A DNA stretch of 64,000 nucleotides from Cavia porcellus. Its lineage: Eukaryota; Chordata; Mammalia; Rodentia; Caviidae. Below are positions 1-11,880 of the stretch, piece by piece. Numbering within the stretch: position 1 is the first letter of the stretch; every line of letters begins with the position of its first letter. The notes beneath the pieces are model-generated. The model was not told the DNA's origin. It worked only from the letters and a program-made list of their open reading frames with translations, and searched no databases. Made by a program: the position numbers and the translations under genes. The stretch is from NCBI RefSeq assembly GCF_034190915.1, contig NW_026947488.1:3296501-3360500 (forward strand), read 5' to 3'.

Positions 1-1845
1 CCAGGGTGACCTGCCTCACAAGGAAAAAGCTCATTTTCACTGAGCAGAGAAGCTGAGGGAGGAACTGGAGAGGAAAGCAAAGGCTTGGGCCAGTGTCTCT
101 GTTCAGAGCACCATGGTAGTTTCGGCTCCATTTCCCTAAATTCCCTGGTGCACTTGAGTAATTCCTATTCCAAAGGAAGCTTTACCAGAACCCAGCACCA
201 CATCACTAGGGCAAGTGCAGCTTTTACCCTTTCCAGATGTTGGCTTTCATTTGGAAAATGCTAACAGGATCAGCAAGTGCTGTTGTAACAGGAGGCAAGA
301 GTGGGACTGGCTGGGCACCTGGAGTGTGCGGATCGAAGCCGTGAAGTTTGGTCCAAGTCTCCACGTGGCCGATATGCCTGTAATTGCTGCAGAAAGTTCA
401 GGGTGGCATTTTGCTGATGTGCCTAAAATAGTCTTCTTAGGGCTGTTGGACGTAGTTTGACAGCAGTTAAGGTGTAAGGGGCAATGATCCAGCTGAAATC
501 TTGTCTAAAGCGTTTTGAAGAGAGAACAGCCTTGCAAAGGCTCCTTAATTGCTTCCACATTTTTCAATTGTTCCACTTAGCAGGGTCCTGTAAAAGGTCA
601 TTAATCAATCACTAAAAATGGGAAGTTTTACATTTTGCTTGCTTAACAAAACACAGCCTTAGCAAAATATCTCCCACTTAATTTCAGATTAGCTGATAAC
701 CAGGCTGCCTTCTGCTGGCAGGCAGTTGGTCTCTTTAATTGTACTTTGAAGGATGTATCTGTTTAGCTCCAGGTCAATGGACAGAGGCCTGGAGAAGAGA
801 GTGGTCTTTGGTAGAACGTTGTAAGAATTCTAAGTTGAATATATAGACTTTGAATTGTGAGGATACAGGTATCACACTTGCAGCTTTGATCTCGAGTTTG
901 GTAAAGGGAGAAATCTCATGTAAATGAGGAAAGAGCTAGCAAGTCTGCCAAGGTTGTAGATGCATACACAGAAGAAAGGGAAGCTTGCAACTGGGTGTTC
1001 TATTACATTGTGTAATGATCTCCATGCAAAGATAAACAAGCAATGTCCTATGTCAGCATCTCCAATCTTTTTGACACCAAGAACAGGTTTTGTGGAAGAC
1101 AATTTTTCCACAGATGGGGCAGTATGGGAGTAGTTTCTGGGATCTTGTCTTCTTTTCAAAGAAATTCTCCAGTGAATTGTTTTGATTTGTTTTTCTTATT
1201 TTAGCCAGGATTAGCTTGTGGGCTAACCAAAAGTATGACTGAGACAAAAGCTCAGGGAGGGAAACACTGCAAGGAAGTGGTAAATAAAGTAACTGGGACA
1301 CATGGACACAGCCTGACTCACATTCTGCCACCAGATGTGGCTGTACAGCTGACACCCATCAATTTCCCTGTCACTGCAAAGCCTGCCACTAGATGCAGCT
1401 TACTTGTCACTGGTAGCTCACTGATAGGGTCTGTGTGGGTTTATTATTATCTCTGTACTGTCAGATCCCCTTGCTAATGTAAATCTGCATTTGCAGCCAG
1501 TCCCCAGCGCTGGCATCACTGCCTCAGCTCCACCTCGGATTATCAGGCCTGAGATCCTCATCAGGAGCAGCAGCCTTGATCCCTCCTGTGCTCATTTTGT
1601 CTTAGGATTTTCATCCTTGTGGGAATCTAGAGCTGCTGATCCGACAGGAGGTAGAACTGAGGAACAATTCAAGAGACAGGCAGTGGCTGTAAACACAAAT
1701 GAAGTGCCATGTGTCTGCCTGCCACCTGTCTCACTGTGTGTCTCAGATATTAACAGGCCATGGACTGGCATGAATCCAGGTCAGGTTGTGGCCTGCAGAT
1801 TGGGGCTTCCTGTCCTTTCTCGTTGATGCATATATCTAGCATGTT
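1..1845. other. Unique non-coding sequence, no gene seen
   Basis: No exon, repeat or RNA gene was recognised. Bases 530-760 are AT-rich and rich in homeodomain-like cores (TTAAT, ATTAATCAAT), the look of a conserved non-coding element, but conservation cannot be judged from one sequence. The short frames here have no familiar protein motif. Confidence 0.5.
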
Positions 1846-2045
1846 ATTTCTCAAACTCAGCGCTAGGAGCTGGAATGCTGTGGATGGGATCATTCTCTAT
1901 GGTACTGAGCCACCCCAGGAACCAGGGGCTGCACAGTAGCAACCTGGCATCTCCCTGCCATGCCTCCATCTGCCCTGTTCTCAGTCATGCAACAATGCCC
2001 CAATTTGGTGGACAATGACTGAAGATTGTCCATCTTGCCTAGGTG
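1846..2045. mobile_element. Possible hAT MITE (MER20-like)
   Basis: The stretch begins TTTCTCAAACTCAGCGCTA and runs through a 'gatgggatcattctctatgg' block, which has the layout of the MER20-type non-autonomous hAT elements found across placental mammals. Similarity is weak, so this could be chance. It encodes nothing. Confidence 0.35.
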
Positions 2046-5000
2046 ATATTGTCAATGGTTCAGACAGCAAGATGAGAATATAAAGCTTAGGACAGTATGA
2101 TCCTTATGTCCCTCCTTCTTATGTAGTTAAGGTTGTGTTTCTGGTCACCTTTTCTGTCTTTTCCCTCTGGAGCCATCACATGAGTGTTCAAACTTCTGTG
2201 TACTTGTAATGGCCTTTTTTTTTTTTTTAAATTAGAAAGCAATGGAATAAAGAGGTATAACTAACCAAGGTGAAAAACATAAATGAGAAAAGAGCAAAGC
2301 CCCTGCTTCTTCACCTTCCCTCTGCAGCCTGGCATGGAGGGCAGAGCAGCTGAAGGGTCAGGGCTGGGGCTCAAAATGTGGGAGACAAAGCTCGAGGATT
2401 TGGCTTCAGTGCTTGGTGCTCTGGGGTTGAGGGGGTGGGTTTGGGGAACCTTCCCATCTCCCCACTGCTCAGCACCCTGCTTCTTTATAGGGAAAGACAC
2501 ACACTCCTCCTCCTGGCATAGCTGTGGAGCCAGAGGAGTAACCTGGTTGCAGTCCTTTGGTGGACCAAGCAGGAAGGCAATGCACCACGCTGGCTGGTGA
2601 CTGGCTGCGGTTTCCATCATGGCTGCTATGGCGCCACCCTGTCTCACTTCCTGCTTCCTGTTCCAGCTTTCTTGTGCTTTTGTGAGTCAGGAGCAAGACC
2701 CATGCTCTGTCTCTCTGGGTCTGGCCCAACACAGACACTCACTAGAGGCTTGAGAAAGAGATGGGAAATGAAGGGAAAGAGGGGAGGGCACTGGCGGGAA
2801 AGTTACAGTCTGGGTGGAGACGAGCTGTGTGGCTGTGGAAGCACACACATCGGGCATCGTCCTGAGCACCCGAGCCTGGGACGCCCAGCTCAGGGCGGAA
2901 CGGGGCGGCATGGGTCCTCTTCCCCTCTTTAGGGCATGCATTTCAGGACAAGCCGCTTCTGTCAACAGGGACTATCCTGCTGGGTGGCCCCAGGGGTGGA
3001 TTGCAGATTGCCCTGGGGGAGCAACAGTTCCTGGAAACATGGAAAACTTACAAAAGCGTGCTCCAAAACTAATAAAGAGTATTACAGGGGAACACAGAAA
3101 GGGGCTTCCTTCAGATTAACCAGAAAGAGAGCAGCATAGTGAACATTTTCTGTAAATGCGTGGCAAAGAGATACAGATAGGCTTGTGTGAGCTGGTGTAG
3201 TTTGTTTGTTTTTGTTTCCTTCACAAATGGAAATTATAGTTATGGGGATTTTGCACATATTGTTTTGTATCTTTCAAAATTGCGAAGCACACAAGGAAAG
3301 CCAGCGAGATGCTGCAGGTTTTCTCTTTTTTTCTGGAATCCAACACTAAGCAGAATTTTCAATGCTACAGCTTCAGGCAGGAGGGAGGCAGAAGAGGTAG
3401 GGGACGCACTGTGTGAGAAGTGGGGAACAAAGCCCCCTCAGAGCACCAACCCCAGCAGACAGCGAGCAGTGTGCACCGTCCTGCTTCACCAAAGCCCACC
3501 TCATTACTTCCCTGTTCCAGGGAGAGGGGTCACATCCTAGGGCTGCCACGAGTCTCAAGGTGATTTCCAGTAACATAAATATTTCAACAAGAGTGTACCT
3601 CTCTTTTCCCTCTCGCTTTCTTTGCAGCTCGCTGTAGAAAGGGTACACCCAGGGGGAGGCATTGGATTTCTTGCAACTCTTGCAAACAAGCAATTGTTTG
3701 GGAGAGGAAGTCCCTTGCCTGATGTTTGATCATGAATAAATGAAAACCCTCAGCATCATAGAGGAATGAGATGGTGAAATTTGGAATTGGTTTGAATCTT
3801 TCATCTGCCCTTTGGAGCAGGTGTATGTGTGTGCACACGTGTGTGTGGTGAAGATTATATATTAATTATTTTTGACCTTCTCTGCTTTTGACTGGAGGAG
3901 ACCTGTTACCTTCCAGAATAAGATCCCACTTTTCAGTGTAGTTAAATTGAACCCAGAAATCATTGTTGATGGCCAGAGACTCTACAACTTCACAATAGGG
4001 CTGGCATCACATTCCCCAAACAAACCTATGAGTTGTACACATCGGACAACAGCGTGAGACTAGGAAGAGATGCTAAACACAGCAAGATCACCTTTTGGGG
4101 CACAGTCTCCAAACTATGCACTGACACTCAGAGTCACTTTTCTGGAGTAAATATTAGAAATCTTTTGTGCTATTATGTAAGATTGAGTGGAGAGGAATAT
4201 TTTAGGGTCAAGAGAGAAGTAATCATTTTCTTATTAATGTTTTATTATTAGGATGGTTACTCTGAGTGCAAACAATTTTTTTCATGTGAATCAGTGAACA
4301 CATTTTCATCCTCAGTTAAACAATAATAAGTATGTTTTGGGTCATATGTTCCAAGTCATAGGTTTAACAAAAACTGAGAACAAGTAAGTAAATTGTTTAA
4401 AGCCAAACAACTATTTAGTGAGAACCAGCTTGGAATTCAAGTCTCCTTAGACAGCGTTAATGGTTTTCCTCTGGATCAAGAGGAGAGTTTTGTACTCAGG
4501 AGGACTAGACACATGCCATGTCTACTACTTCGTTCTGTTCTCCGTCCCCGTGTATTTGCCTCCAACTGTGGACTGGCTTCCAAACAAGGGAAACCCGGCA
4601 CCTCGGAAAGGCATAAACACACGCCCAGGTTTGTGTCTCCATATTCCCACCAGCTACAGTGGATTTCCTTTTGTTCCTGACTGATTTTCCTAGTGTACCA
4701 TTCATTCTCCAGGCCAAAACCAAAGGGCTGTCCTACAGCTGGGAAGCACAACGTCAGATCATCTGATCTTTGGGACCCACTGGACTTCCGCAGGGAGCTC
4801 TAAGGAAAAATGATGTGAATGAGTCAAAATTTGATTTTATTAAAATGCCCTGCAGGTTTGGCTTAGTCACCTTGGAACTTTATTGCATGCCCTGAGGAAG
4901 GTTATTAGTGATTTTATTTTTCTCTCATTTGAGCCTCGATGTATGGATGGAAATACACAGGTGTCTCTTTCTCCGAGCCCTGGGTGTTGATTCTTTTGCT

Positions 5001-6304
5001 TGGGGAGCAGCAGCGGGTGTCTCTGGAGTGAGAATGAATCATTAAACAAGGTCAAGGGGAAGCAAGGGCAGCCAGGTATGGGGCGCAGCCCAGGGAACAC
5101 CCAGAGAGCTCCGATTTCTATGCTGACTGCAACGGTCAGCTGAGGGCATCCTGTGACACAGAGCACAGCCCGGATCAACAATCATTTGTGAAACCCATCC
5201 ATTGATTCCCTTTGAACCTGGTTCTATTACCTTTGAATCTGGTTCTATTACTGTCCTGATCTTATGTTTTGCTCTACAAAGAAAAACCTTAGCGTGATCA
5301 CAAATGTCAGCTTTTCCCTCGGCTACAGTGTCTACAAACATTTGCTGTGAACCTAAATCGATACATTTGACCCGACTCATTTTCTCACTTACTGAGGGTG
5401 TTGGTACCGAGCAGCAGCCTGGCGATGAGTTGAAACCTGAAGCGGGCCATCGTCAGCTGGGTAAAATGTTCCCTGGTGACCCGGTGATCACCAGAAACCT
5501 TGACCTGCAGGTGCGCAGAGAGCAGAGATCGGGCCCTCTGACCCTGTGTCACAGCAGCTTTGGAGCTAGTGGGGTGATTGGGGAAGCCTTGCCTTCTGAG
5601 GTTCAACTTGAATCAGCTGCTGAAAGGCAAGGAGCACAGGCGGAAAGTCTCAGCCAGAGGGAAGGGAAGAGGTGGATGCTTTACTATAAGCTAGGGACCC
5701 TCGCCACTGTAGTAGTCTTTGTTTGCTGAGTCTGAGATGAAGTCCGGTGAAGCTGTGCAAGAGGGACCCCTGGCCACACTTGGAACAAAGCTGAACTCCC
5801 CAGGGTTAAAGCTGAGCCTCTGATTTGTCATCACAATGTGACCTGATCAAGCTCCTTTGCTTAACAAGTCTGTGGAGGTCTAAACTAGGGGTGCAAGAGG
5901 ACAGGTCTGAAGAAGTGGCCTTGGATCTGAGAGGTGCAAGAGCAGAGGACATCTCACATCTGAGGGTACAGAGCATGCTAAACGGAAAACAGGACCTGTG
6001 AGATCTGCCCAGCAGAGGTCCTGTCTGGCAGCTGCAGAACCTACAAGGGTCACCATGTGGGCAGGCTGAACTTGTGAAATGAAATAGTGACCGTGTCACC
6101 TCCTATGTCCACCCTTCACTGGGCTAGGCTGTAGCCAAAGGGGACTCAGTCAGTAGAATAAACAAGAGTCCAGCAGCGTTTCCTCGATTGCATGATGGGC
6201 AAAAGGAGAGGGCAGAGAAAGAGGAGAGGATGGAGGAGGAGGGAGCAGAGGGAGGGGATGAGGAGGAGGACGAGGAGGAAAAACTCTGGGAATCTATCGG
6301 TTGG
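2046..6304. other. Unique non-coding sequence with small simple repeats
   Basis: No gene recognised. Contents: a T-run at 2214-2228; a GT-rich stretch with a CACACGTGTG palindrome near 3830-3845; two 21-bp direct copies at 5210-5251 (CTTTGAAYCTGGTTCTATTAC); and a purine-rich GGA/GAG tract at about 6205-6283. A 141-aa frame at 5304-5729 has no recognisable motif and is probably chance. Bases 4130-4400 are AT-rich and could be a conserved element. Confidence 0.5.
6205..6283 (+). repeat. Purine-rich (GGA)n-like tract
   Basis: About 80 bases made almost wholly of G and A (gaggagg/ggaggagga units, imperfect). The run interrupts unique sequence just upstream of two L1 pieces. Homopurine tracts of this type can form triplex DNA in vitro; no function can be inferred here. 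Confidence 0.75.
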
Positions 6305-6393
6305 GCAGCCAGGGAGATGTACTTAACACCACTGAGCTGCACAGTTAATGGTTAAGATGGTAACGCTTATGAGTACTTTATCATAATAGGAAA
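6305..6393 (+). mobile_element. Old L1 3' end fragment, sense
   Basis: The run 'aacaccactgagctgcac' followed by 'ggttaagatggtaa' and an 'actttatcataat' end matches the common 3' terminus of old mammalian L1 families (forms like aacactactgaactgtac ... ttttaccacaat). It abuts an antisense L1 piece at once, so two separate insertions or one rearranged element are both possible. Confidence 0.6.
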
Positions 6394-6992
6394 AGCTGTC
6401 AGCAGTGTTTCATGATTTTCATTGTACAAGTCTTTCATCTCTTTGGTTAATTCCTAAGTATTTTATTCTTTTTGATGCTTCTGTAAATGGAATTGCTTTT
6501 GTAGTTTCTTTTTCAGATTGCTCCTTGTTAGTGCATAGAAATGCAGCTGATTTCTGTGTGTTGACTTAGTATCTTGAGGTTTTGCTGAGTTCCTTTATTA
6601 CTTCAAAGGGTTGGAGGACAGACTGTTTAGGGTTTTCTACACGTAAGAATGCATCTGTGAACAGAGACAATTTTACTTCCCCTTTTCCAATATTTTAAAA
6701 AATTTCTTCTGCTTGCCCAAGCATAGGGCTAAGACTTTCAGATCTGTGTTGAGCGGGAATGATAAAAATCAATCTCATCAATCAATTTCCTCTTCCTCTT
6801 CCTGAAATTAGAGGGAAAGCTCTCAGTGTTTCGCCACTGTGTAAGATGTCTGCCTGGGGTTTTCACGCATGGTTTATTATATTTCCGTTTATCCCCGGAA
6901 TGTTTGTTTTTTATCATGAAAGGGTGTTGAATATTTTTCAAACACCTTCCTACACCCATTGAGGTGATCGTGTTTTTGTTGTCCGTTCTTCA
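6394..6992 (-). mobile_element. L1 ORF2 reverse-transcriptase fragment, antisense
   Basis: On the minus strand this encodes a decayed piece of the LINE-1 ORF2 protein, the enzyme that nicks target DNA and copies L1 RNA. The frame at 6738-6959 contains NIQHPFMIK, the segment that follows the first RT palm aspartate block, then a degraded KRKYNK stretch and a FPSNFRKRKRK stretch standing where L1 has FPLRSGTRQG. Further left (to 6394) the match continues through the region after the FADD catalytic motif ('gtctttcatctctttggtt'). Frame breaks make it inactive. No 5' or 3' end is present, so it is an internal, truncated copy. Confidence 0.88.
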
Positions 6993-7439
6993 GTGGGGAG
7001 CAGTTCCCCAATCCACTCTCAGATGTTGGAATACCCCGGCTTGCATCATTTTAGTCCGGTATGTGTTTGTGTGTGTTACTGATCGCTGCCCGAAGGCTGT
7101 TATGATGAGCAACAGAGCAAAGGAGAGATGGAAGTTCCTCTTTTTCAAGTCTTCTGAGGGTTCGGAGAAAGCTTGGTCTCAGCACTACCCCATTCTGACA
7201 GTTAACCGTGGTACCTCAACTCGGGTGGGTTAAGCAGATTTCCTAGCAGATTGGCAAAGAAGAGTTCTGATTGCAACGTGGGGTGTTTCCACAGGTGACC
7301 GGCACACAGGCCAGCAAATCAGTAGGCAAAACCCATCTCAGTTGTGGGTAGCAGGAACCAATAGGCTTATAGCTTGGATGGAATTAATATGGGAAGGAAG
7401 AAGGAAACTGGCCCAATGCTTGAAGAGCTCCAGGCTGCA
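6993..7439. other. Unique sequence, nothing recognised
   Basis: No gene, repeat or RNA was recognised in this interval between the L1 fragment and the old LTR-like repeat. An 89-aa frame covering 6964-7233 shows no motif. Confidence 0.4.
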
Positions 7440-7755
7440 TGAACAGGTGTGTCTTTGCTTCTGGGGCCTTTGGGTGTCCTCCTGCTGATTCTTCAGCTTC
7501 CAGAGATGCCCACCAGCAGCTCTCCAGTGAGCTTCAGGCCCTCAGCCCAGACTGGCACTGCACTTGATTCCTCTGGTCCTGCAGCTTCCATGTTCTCAGT
7601 CCCGTCATCTCCTGGATCCTCCAGCTCTGCAACGGGCAGGTGGCCATGGTGGCTGCACCTACATGGGATCCTGTAAGCCTTCCAAGTATATATCCTTGCA
7701 CACATGTCTATAGTTTCTATTGAATCTCTTCCTCTAGAGAACCCTAACTAATATG
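7440..7755 (+). mobile_element. Ancient LTR-like interspersed repeat
   Basis: The end reads 'ctctagagaaccctaact' plus 'aatat', the sense form of a very common mammalian repeat terminus (tctctggagaaccctgactaatac). The upstream part (the 'cttccatgttctcag' block, a 'ctgtaagcc' block, then a TATATAT-like stretch) fits the same ancient element. I cannot name the family with certainty. No coding capacity. Confidence 0.55.
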
Positions 7756-9800
7756 CCTGTCTAACGTTGTCCTGTCTTGATAGTCTCCAAAGTCTCCTAG
7801 GGAGGCAAAGGGTGCACCTGGGTTCTTTCCAGGCTTTCATGTCAAGTTGGGCTACCAAAGCATTCCTTTTCCTCCCTTGTTTTATGTAGAAATGTATCAC
7901 CTTATTATGAGTGGCTATGGTGTTTATTTTACATATATATATATACTTATATGCATTAACCTTTCAAAGAAAATTTTATAAGTGGTACAGACAAATCGAT
8001 TAGAATGTTCACTAAATCACATGGTTTGTAGTTACATCGGCTCCAACATCACCAGTGTTGTTTCAATTCTCATCCCAGGAGAAGAACCCGCTCATGCTGA
8101 GACAGGTGCCCTGATTCAGGCCTTAGGGAATGATTCCAGGCATCCAGCTGTATCCATTCACGGTGAGATTCTCTGGCAGCGCTGGCCCCTATGGGGAGCC
8201 GGAGCCTGAGCACCACATCCCAGGGGTGCAGGGTATGGAAGAGAGGGTGTGGTTTTCAGCAGAGTCCAGGGAAGGGCAAGAGGCTGTCCACTTGGACCGG
8301 TGGGACCCAGGTACAGGTAGCCACTGCTTCCCTGCCACAGTCTCAGAACTGAGAACCTAACTTTCCTAACGTTTGGAAATGCTTCATTAATATTAATACC
8401 AGCTCATGCTTTTCTGTGTGAAAGGTAAGTATGAAAATATCAAACACTACATTGTTTTCTAAATTGAAAATTTATGTACAGCTTTCTGTCTCTACAACCT
8501 CCCAGAGACAGAAGTGGGAGTGGAAGAACAACAGAGAAAGCGAAAAAGAGATAAAGACAGAGACAGAGAAGTGAAAACAGAGACACAGAGAGACAGAGAC
8601 ACATCTAGATAGATAAAACCCAGGGAAGGTGCAAGAGGCAAATTTCCATCCCTGTGAGAAATGTGTGCCATAAACAGCCCAGAGGAGGAGGCTCGTGTTT
8701 CCAAGGCTTCGGTCCATGGTCAGCCAGTCCAAAGGCAGAAATGTTATGGCAGGATAGCAGGGGGGGAAAGTTGCTCACTTCACGTAGCTGGGGCCTGTTT
8801 TATCTACCTTGTCAATAAACCCACTGAGGGGCTGTGAACGCGTTAGTGGATTAATCTACTCAGTCAAGTTAGAGCTTTCTGGAACAACTCTTCATCCAAA
8901 ACCATAAAGATTTAGGGGAACATTTTGGATCCATGACAGAAGGACAGGAGACCGAAGAAGGAGAGAAGCAGGCACTCCCAGGGGAGACACGTAGAGGGAC
9001 ACTGAGCTAGCTGTGCAGATGCCCGATGGTCATGGCTCTTTAACCCCCTCTCTACTTGTGGAGCAGCGGTCCTTCTCGTGCCTGTCGGCATGGCTCAGAC
9101 CCCAGCATCCAGCGCTGGGCATTACATCTCAACACCTTTAAGAAACGTAAACCATAAGCATTCAGACTGGTTTCTTTTTCAGGAACTTTTCTCTGGGACA
9201 GCAACCAGCTAAGCATCAGAAGGAAGATACGACTGTTCTTACAGCAGGAAAATAAGAACAGGTGTGCCAAGGGGAAGCAGTTAAACAGCATCTCTATACT
9301 GTAAACCTCCCTCAGGTTCATCTGGAATCATTTTAGTTCAATCTGAGTTCAAAAATCACTGTTTACCTACGAGTGTCTGCTTCATCTTTAAAAACAAAGA
9401 TAGGGCTTACGTCTAATCCAGAAAATAATAGGTAAAATGAGTAAATCATGCTATTGGTATGCTCCTGACATAATTGTTCAAGAACAGTTAAACCCATGTC
9501 TGCTAACACGAACACTTTCCTGTCTGTGCACCACCTGAGGTTCCCTGGAAATTGTTGGTGCTAATTCTGCTTTGGGGGAGGTGTGAATTATAACTTGCGC
9601 TGTCCCGCAGTTATGTACGTGTTACTGTGGCTCCATGGCTACTAACAGGATGCATTTGGGTTGCAGATTCTGCTGAGAACTTGCCGCATGCCAGGAAACA
9701 CAGCAATGTGTAGACAGAGTCAATCCTGCGTTGGCTAAATAAATAAAAATTAGCAGGTTACAAAATACTGTGCAGATTATTAGTCCATTATTTTAAGAGG

Positions 9801-9805
<5 letters not shown>
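7756..9805. other. Unique sequence with AG-rich simple repeat
   Basis: No gene recognised. Bases 8505-8600 are a degenerate GAGACA/GAGAAA run. Bases 8830-8940 (with 'gttagtggattaatctact') may be a heavily decayed MaLR LTR, too weak to call. A TA-rich stretch lies at 7934-7960. The frames at 7982-8360 and elsewhere carry no motif. Confidence 0.45.

Positions 9806-9853
<48 letters not shown>
9806..9853 (+). repeat. (CT)n microsatellite, 24 units
   Basis: An uninterrupted CT run of about 48 bases. Together with the CA run 18 bases downstream it forms a compound microsatellite likely to vary in length between individuals. Confidence 0.97.
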
Positions 9854-9855
<2 letters not shown>

Positions 9856-9870
9856 CATACACACACAAGG

Positions 9871-9898
<28 letters not shown>
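9871..9898 (+). repeat. (AC)n microsatellite, 14 units
   Basis: An uninterrupted AC run of 28 bases preceded by a shorter imperfect ACAC stretch, forming the second half of a compound CT/CA microsatellite. Confidence 0.97.
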
Positions 9899-9901
<3 letters not shown>

Positions 9902-11434
9902 AATTCAGGGAAAGGTCTGAGAAAGAGAAATCTCAGGTGTTTGATGATCTCTGCACACTAAGGCTATGAGTGATTTTTACTTTCTTTTGCATATATAAAT
10001 GTTCTAATTTATCTAACGTAAGAATGTATAAAATGAGTTGACAAAAATTAAACAGTAAACAAGAGCAGCACCTTTTGACTATGTTGTAAGGGTTACAGAG
10101 GTGCAGCAGGCGGGGCCCCCACTTCTGGTGCATTTGCATGGAGTTCGTGGGTTATCGAAGGCCTTCCAGGGTGGAAGTCAGCTTCCACCACTTGCATGGA
10201 GACACTACGAAGACCTTTGTGTCTGTAGGTGTCGGTAGGCAGTGTTCTCCCTTCTGTGGAGGGCGTAAGGGCTTTGCACTGCCTTTGTCACTGTGTCACT
10301 GGATGGCATCTGAGGCGGTCCCTGAAGAGGAGAGGGAGACCTCGATTCACCCCTTCCATGGGGTAGGTCGTGGGTTCGTTGATTTAATTCACAGAAAAGA
10401 ATTGTCAGCATTTCAGTGAGAGGAACGGAGCAGTTCACCAGGCAGAAAGAAGCACAGGTTCAGAAGGACCTGCAGGGGCTCACAGAGAGACAGCAGAAAC
10501 AGCCATGTCGGGTTGGAATGCCTACCATTTGGGTGCGTTCGAAGTTAGGAATGCTGTGTCCCAGGAGGATCCAATGGACATCTGCGGGAGGTGTGGTATA
10601 GAGCTCTACAGTATATATTATATTATATCATATCTATGGGTGCAAAGCACAGGCTCAGTGATTTACAGGCTTATTGTATCTTTAAGGCACTCAGTAATTT
10701 TGGGACTGGGTTTCCTGGAAGGTGGGAGGAGGCAGTGTAACCTTGGGAGCTCTGTGTCCTGAAGCTGCAATTCTCTTGAAAGTACAAGTTTAAAACGTTG
10801 ATTTTCTTTGTCTCCTGTCCACCTTTCTTTATTTCTTCTATGCTACCTCAGTTGCACGCCTTTCCTGCAAATGCTGTCTTCGCCTGCTAATGAGGAGAGA
10901 GGTCCGGGCCCAGAAAGCCCCTTCCTGGTTTGGATCAACACTGGCTGGTAAGTGGTCTCTCCAGCTCACTGCCTGAGACTGACACAAAGCTGCCCAGGGT
11001 ACTCTTAAACTGCTTTCTTTGCTTAATAGCAGAAAGAGGCAAAATAGAATCTCAGTAAGGCCTCCTTTTAAACTCTCACCAGGACTCACGAATACTGTCA
11101 AGGGCTCCAATATGCATTCTGTGTTTGAAAAGGAAAAGAATTACAAAGGGAATTCTGGAAGCCCAAGCACCCGGAGGGAATGTGACTTAATGAATTTCCC
11201 CTTACTCCAGAGTGCTATCCTGCTTCCTGAGCGCACTTAGAGCCCATTAGCAACCAGGGACCTCTACATGGAGAAAAATGGGGCTCCGCTGGCGGCCCCA
11301 CTTGTGATACTCTATGCACGCATTCCCACAGCCCTGGTCCTGGGTGACAGCTCTACCGTTTCTGCTCTTTTTCAAGCAATGAATATTTATGCTTTTAGCA
11401 AATGCTCAAACGCTGCTACTCTTGCTTAGGTAGC
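9899..11434. other. Unique non-coding sequence
   Basis: No gene or clear repeat recognised. A short TATAT-rich stretch lies at 10604-10640. Several frames of 60-93 aa overlap on both strands without motifs. The interval has scattered CpG but no CpG island. Confidence 0.45.
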
Positions 11435-11880
11435 TGTAGTGGCGAGATTCAAAGGAGGGCCCCAAGATTCCTTTCCTCAGTGGGCCTGCCCTCTGTGACC
11501 CTCTCCTTGAAGTGAGAGTGGGACCGCCTGTTAATAAGATGCGACATCACTCCAGTGATTAGGGTTTATTTGGGGGCAGCTGAAGGAATTTTGCAGATGG
11601 CAGAACAGAGGGTCCTGATCAAGCGTCTTTGAGTTCTTCAAAGGCAGCTTCGCCTGGAAGGGCCTGATCGGATCACATAGGCCCTTAGGAAACACTAAAC
11701 AGTCAGAGCTGGACAAGATCAGAGGGACGCCCGGTACTGGAGAGCTTCCCCTGCTGGCGTGGAAGAGGTGAGCACCATGGTTCTGACAGCTGCAACAAAG
11801 ATTCTGCTAAGAGCCTTGAGTTAGAATGCAACCTTGAGGCCCAGAGGAGAGGCCAGTTCTACCTCATGACTAATCTCAAA
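11435..11880 (+). mobile_element. Ancient LTR-like repeat, sense
   Basis: Blocks such as 'cctcagtgggcctgccct', 'gcgacatcactccagtgat' and 'gcttcccctgctggcgtgg' occur in the order seen in an old, widespread mammalian LTR family (forms like gatgtcactcccgtgattag and cattcccctgctggccttg). Both flanks fade out and no second LTR is present, so it is a solo or truncated copy. Confidence 0.5.

Noticed and set aside
5304..5729. 141-codon plus frame
   Set aside because: No recognisable domain, codon pattern or splice context.
8830..8940. Additional MaLR LTR remnant
   Set aside because: Only a short TTAGTGGATTAAT-like match; too weak to call.
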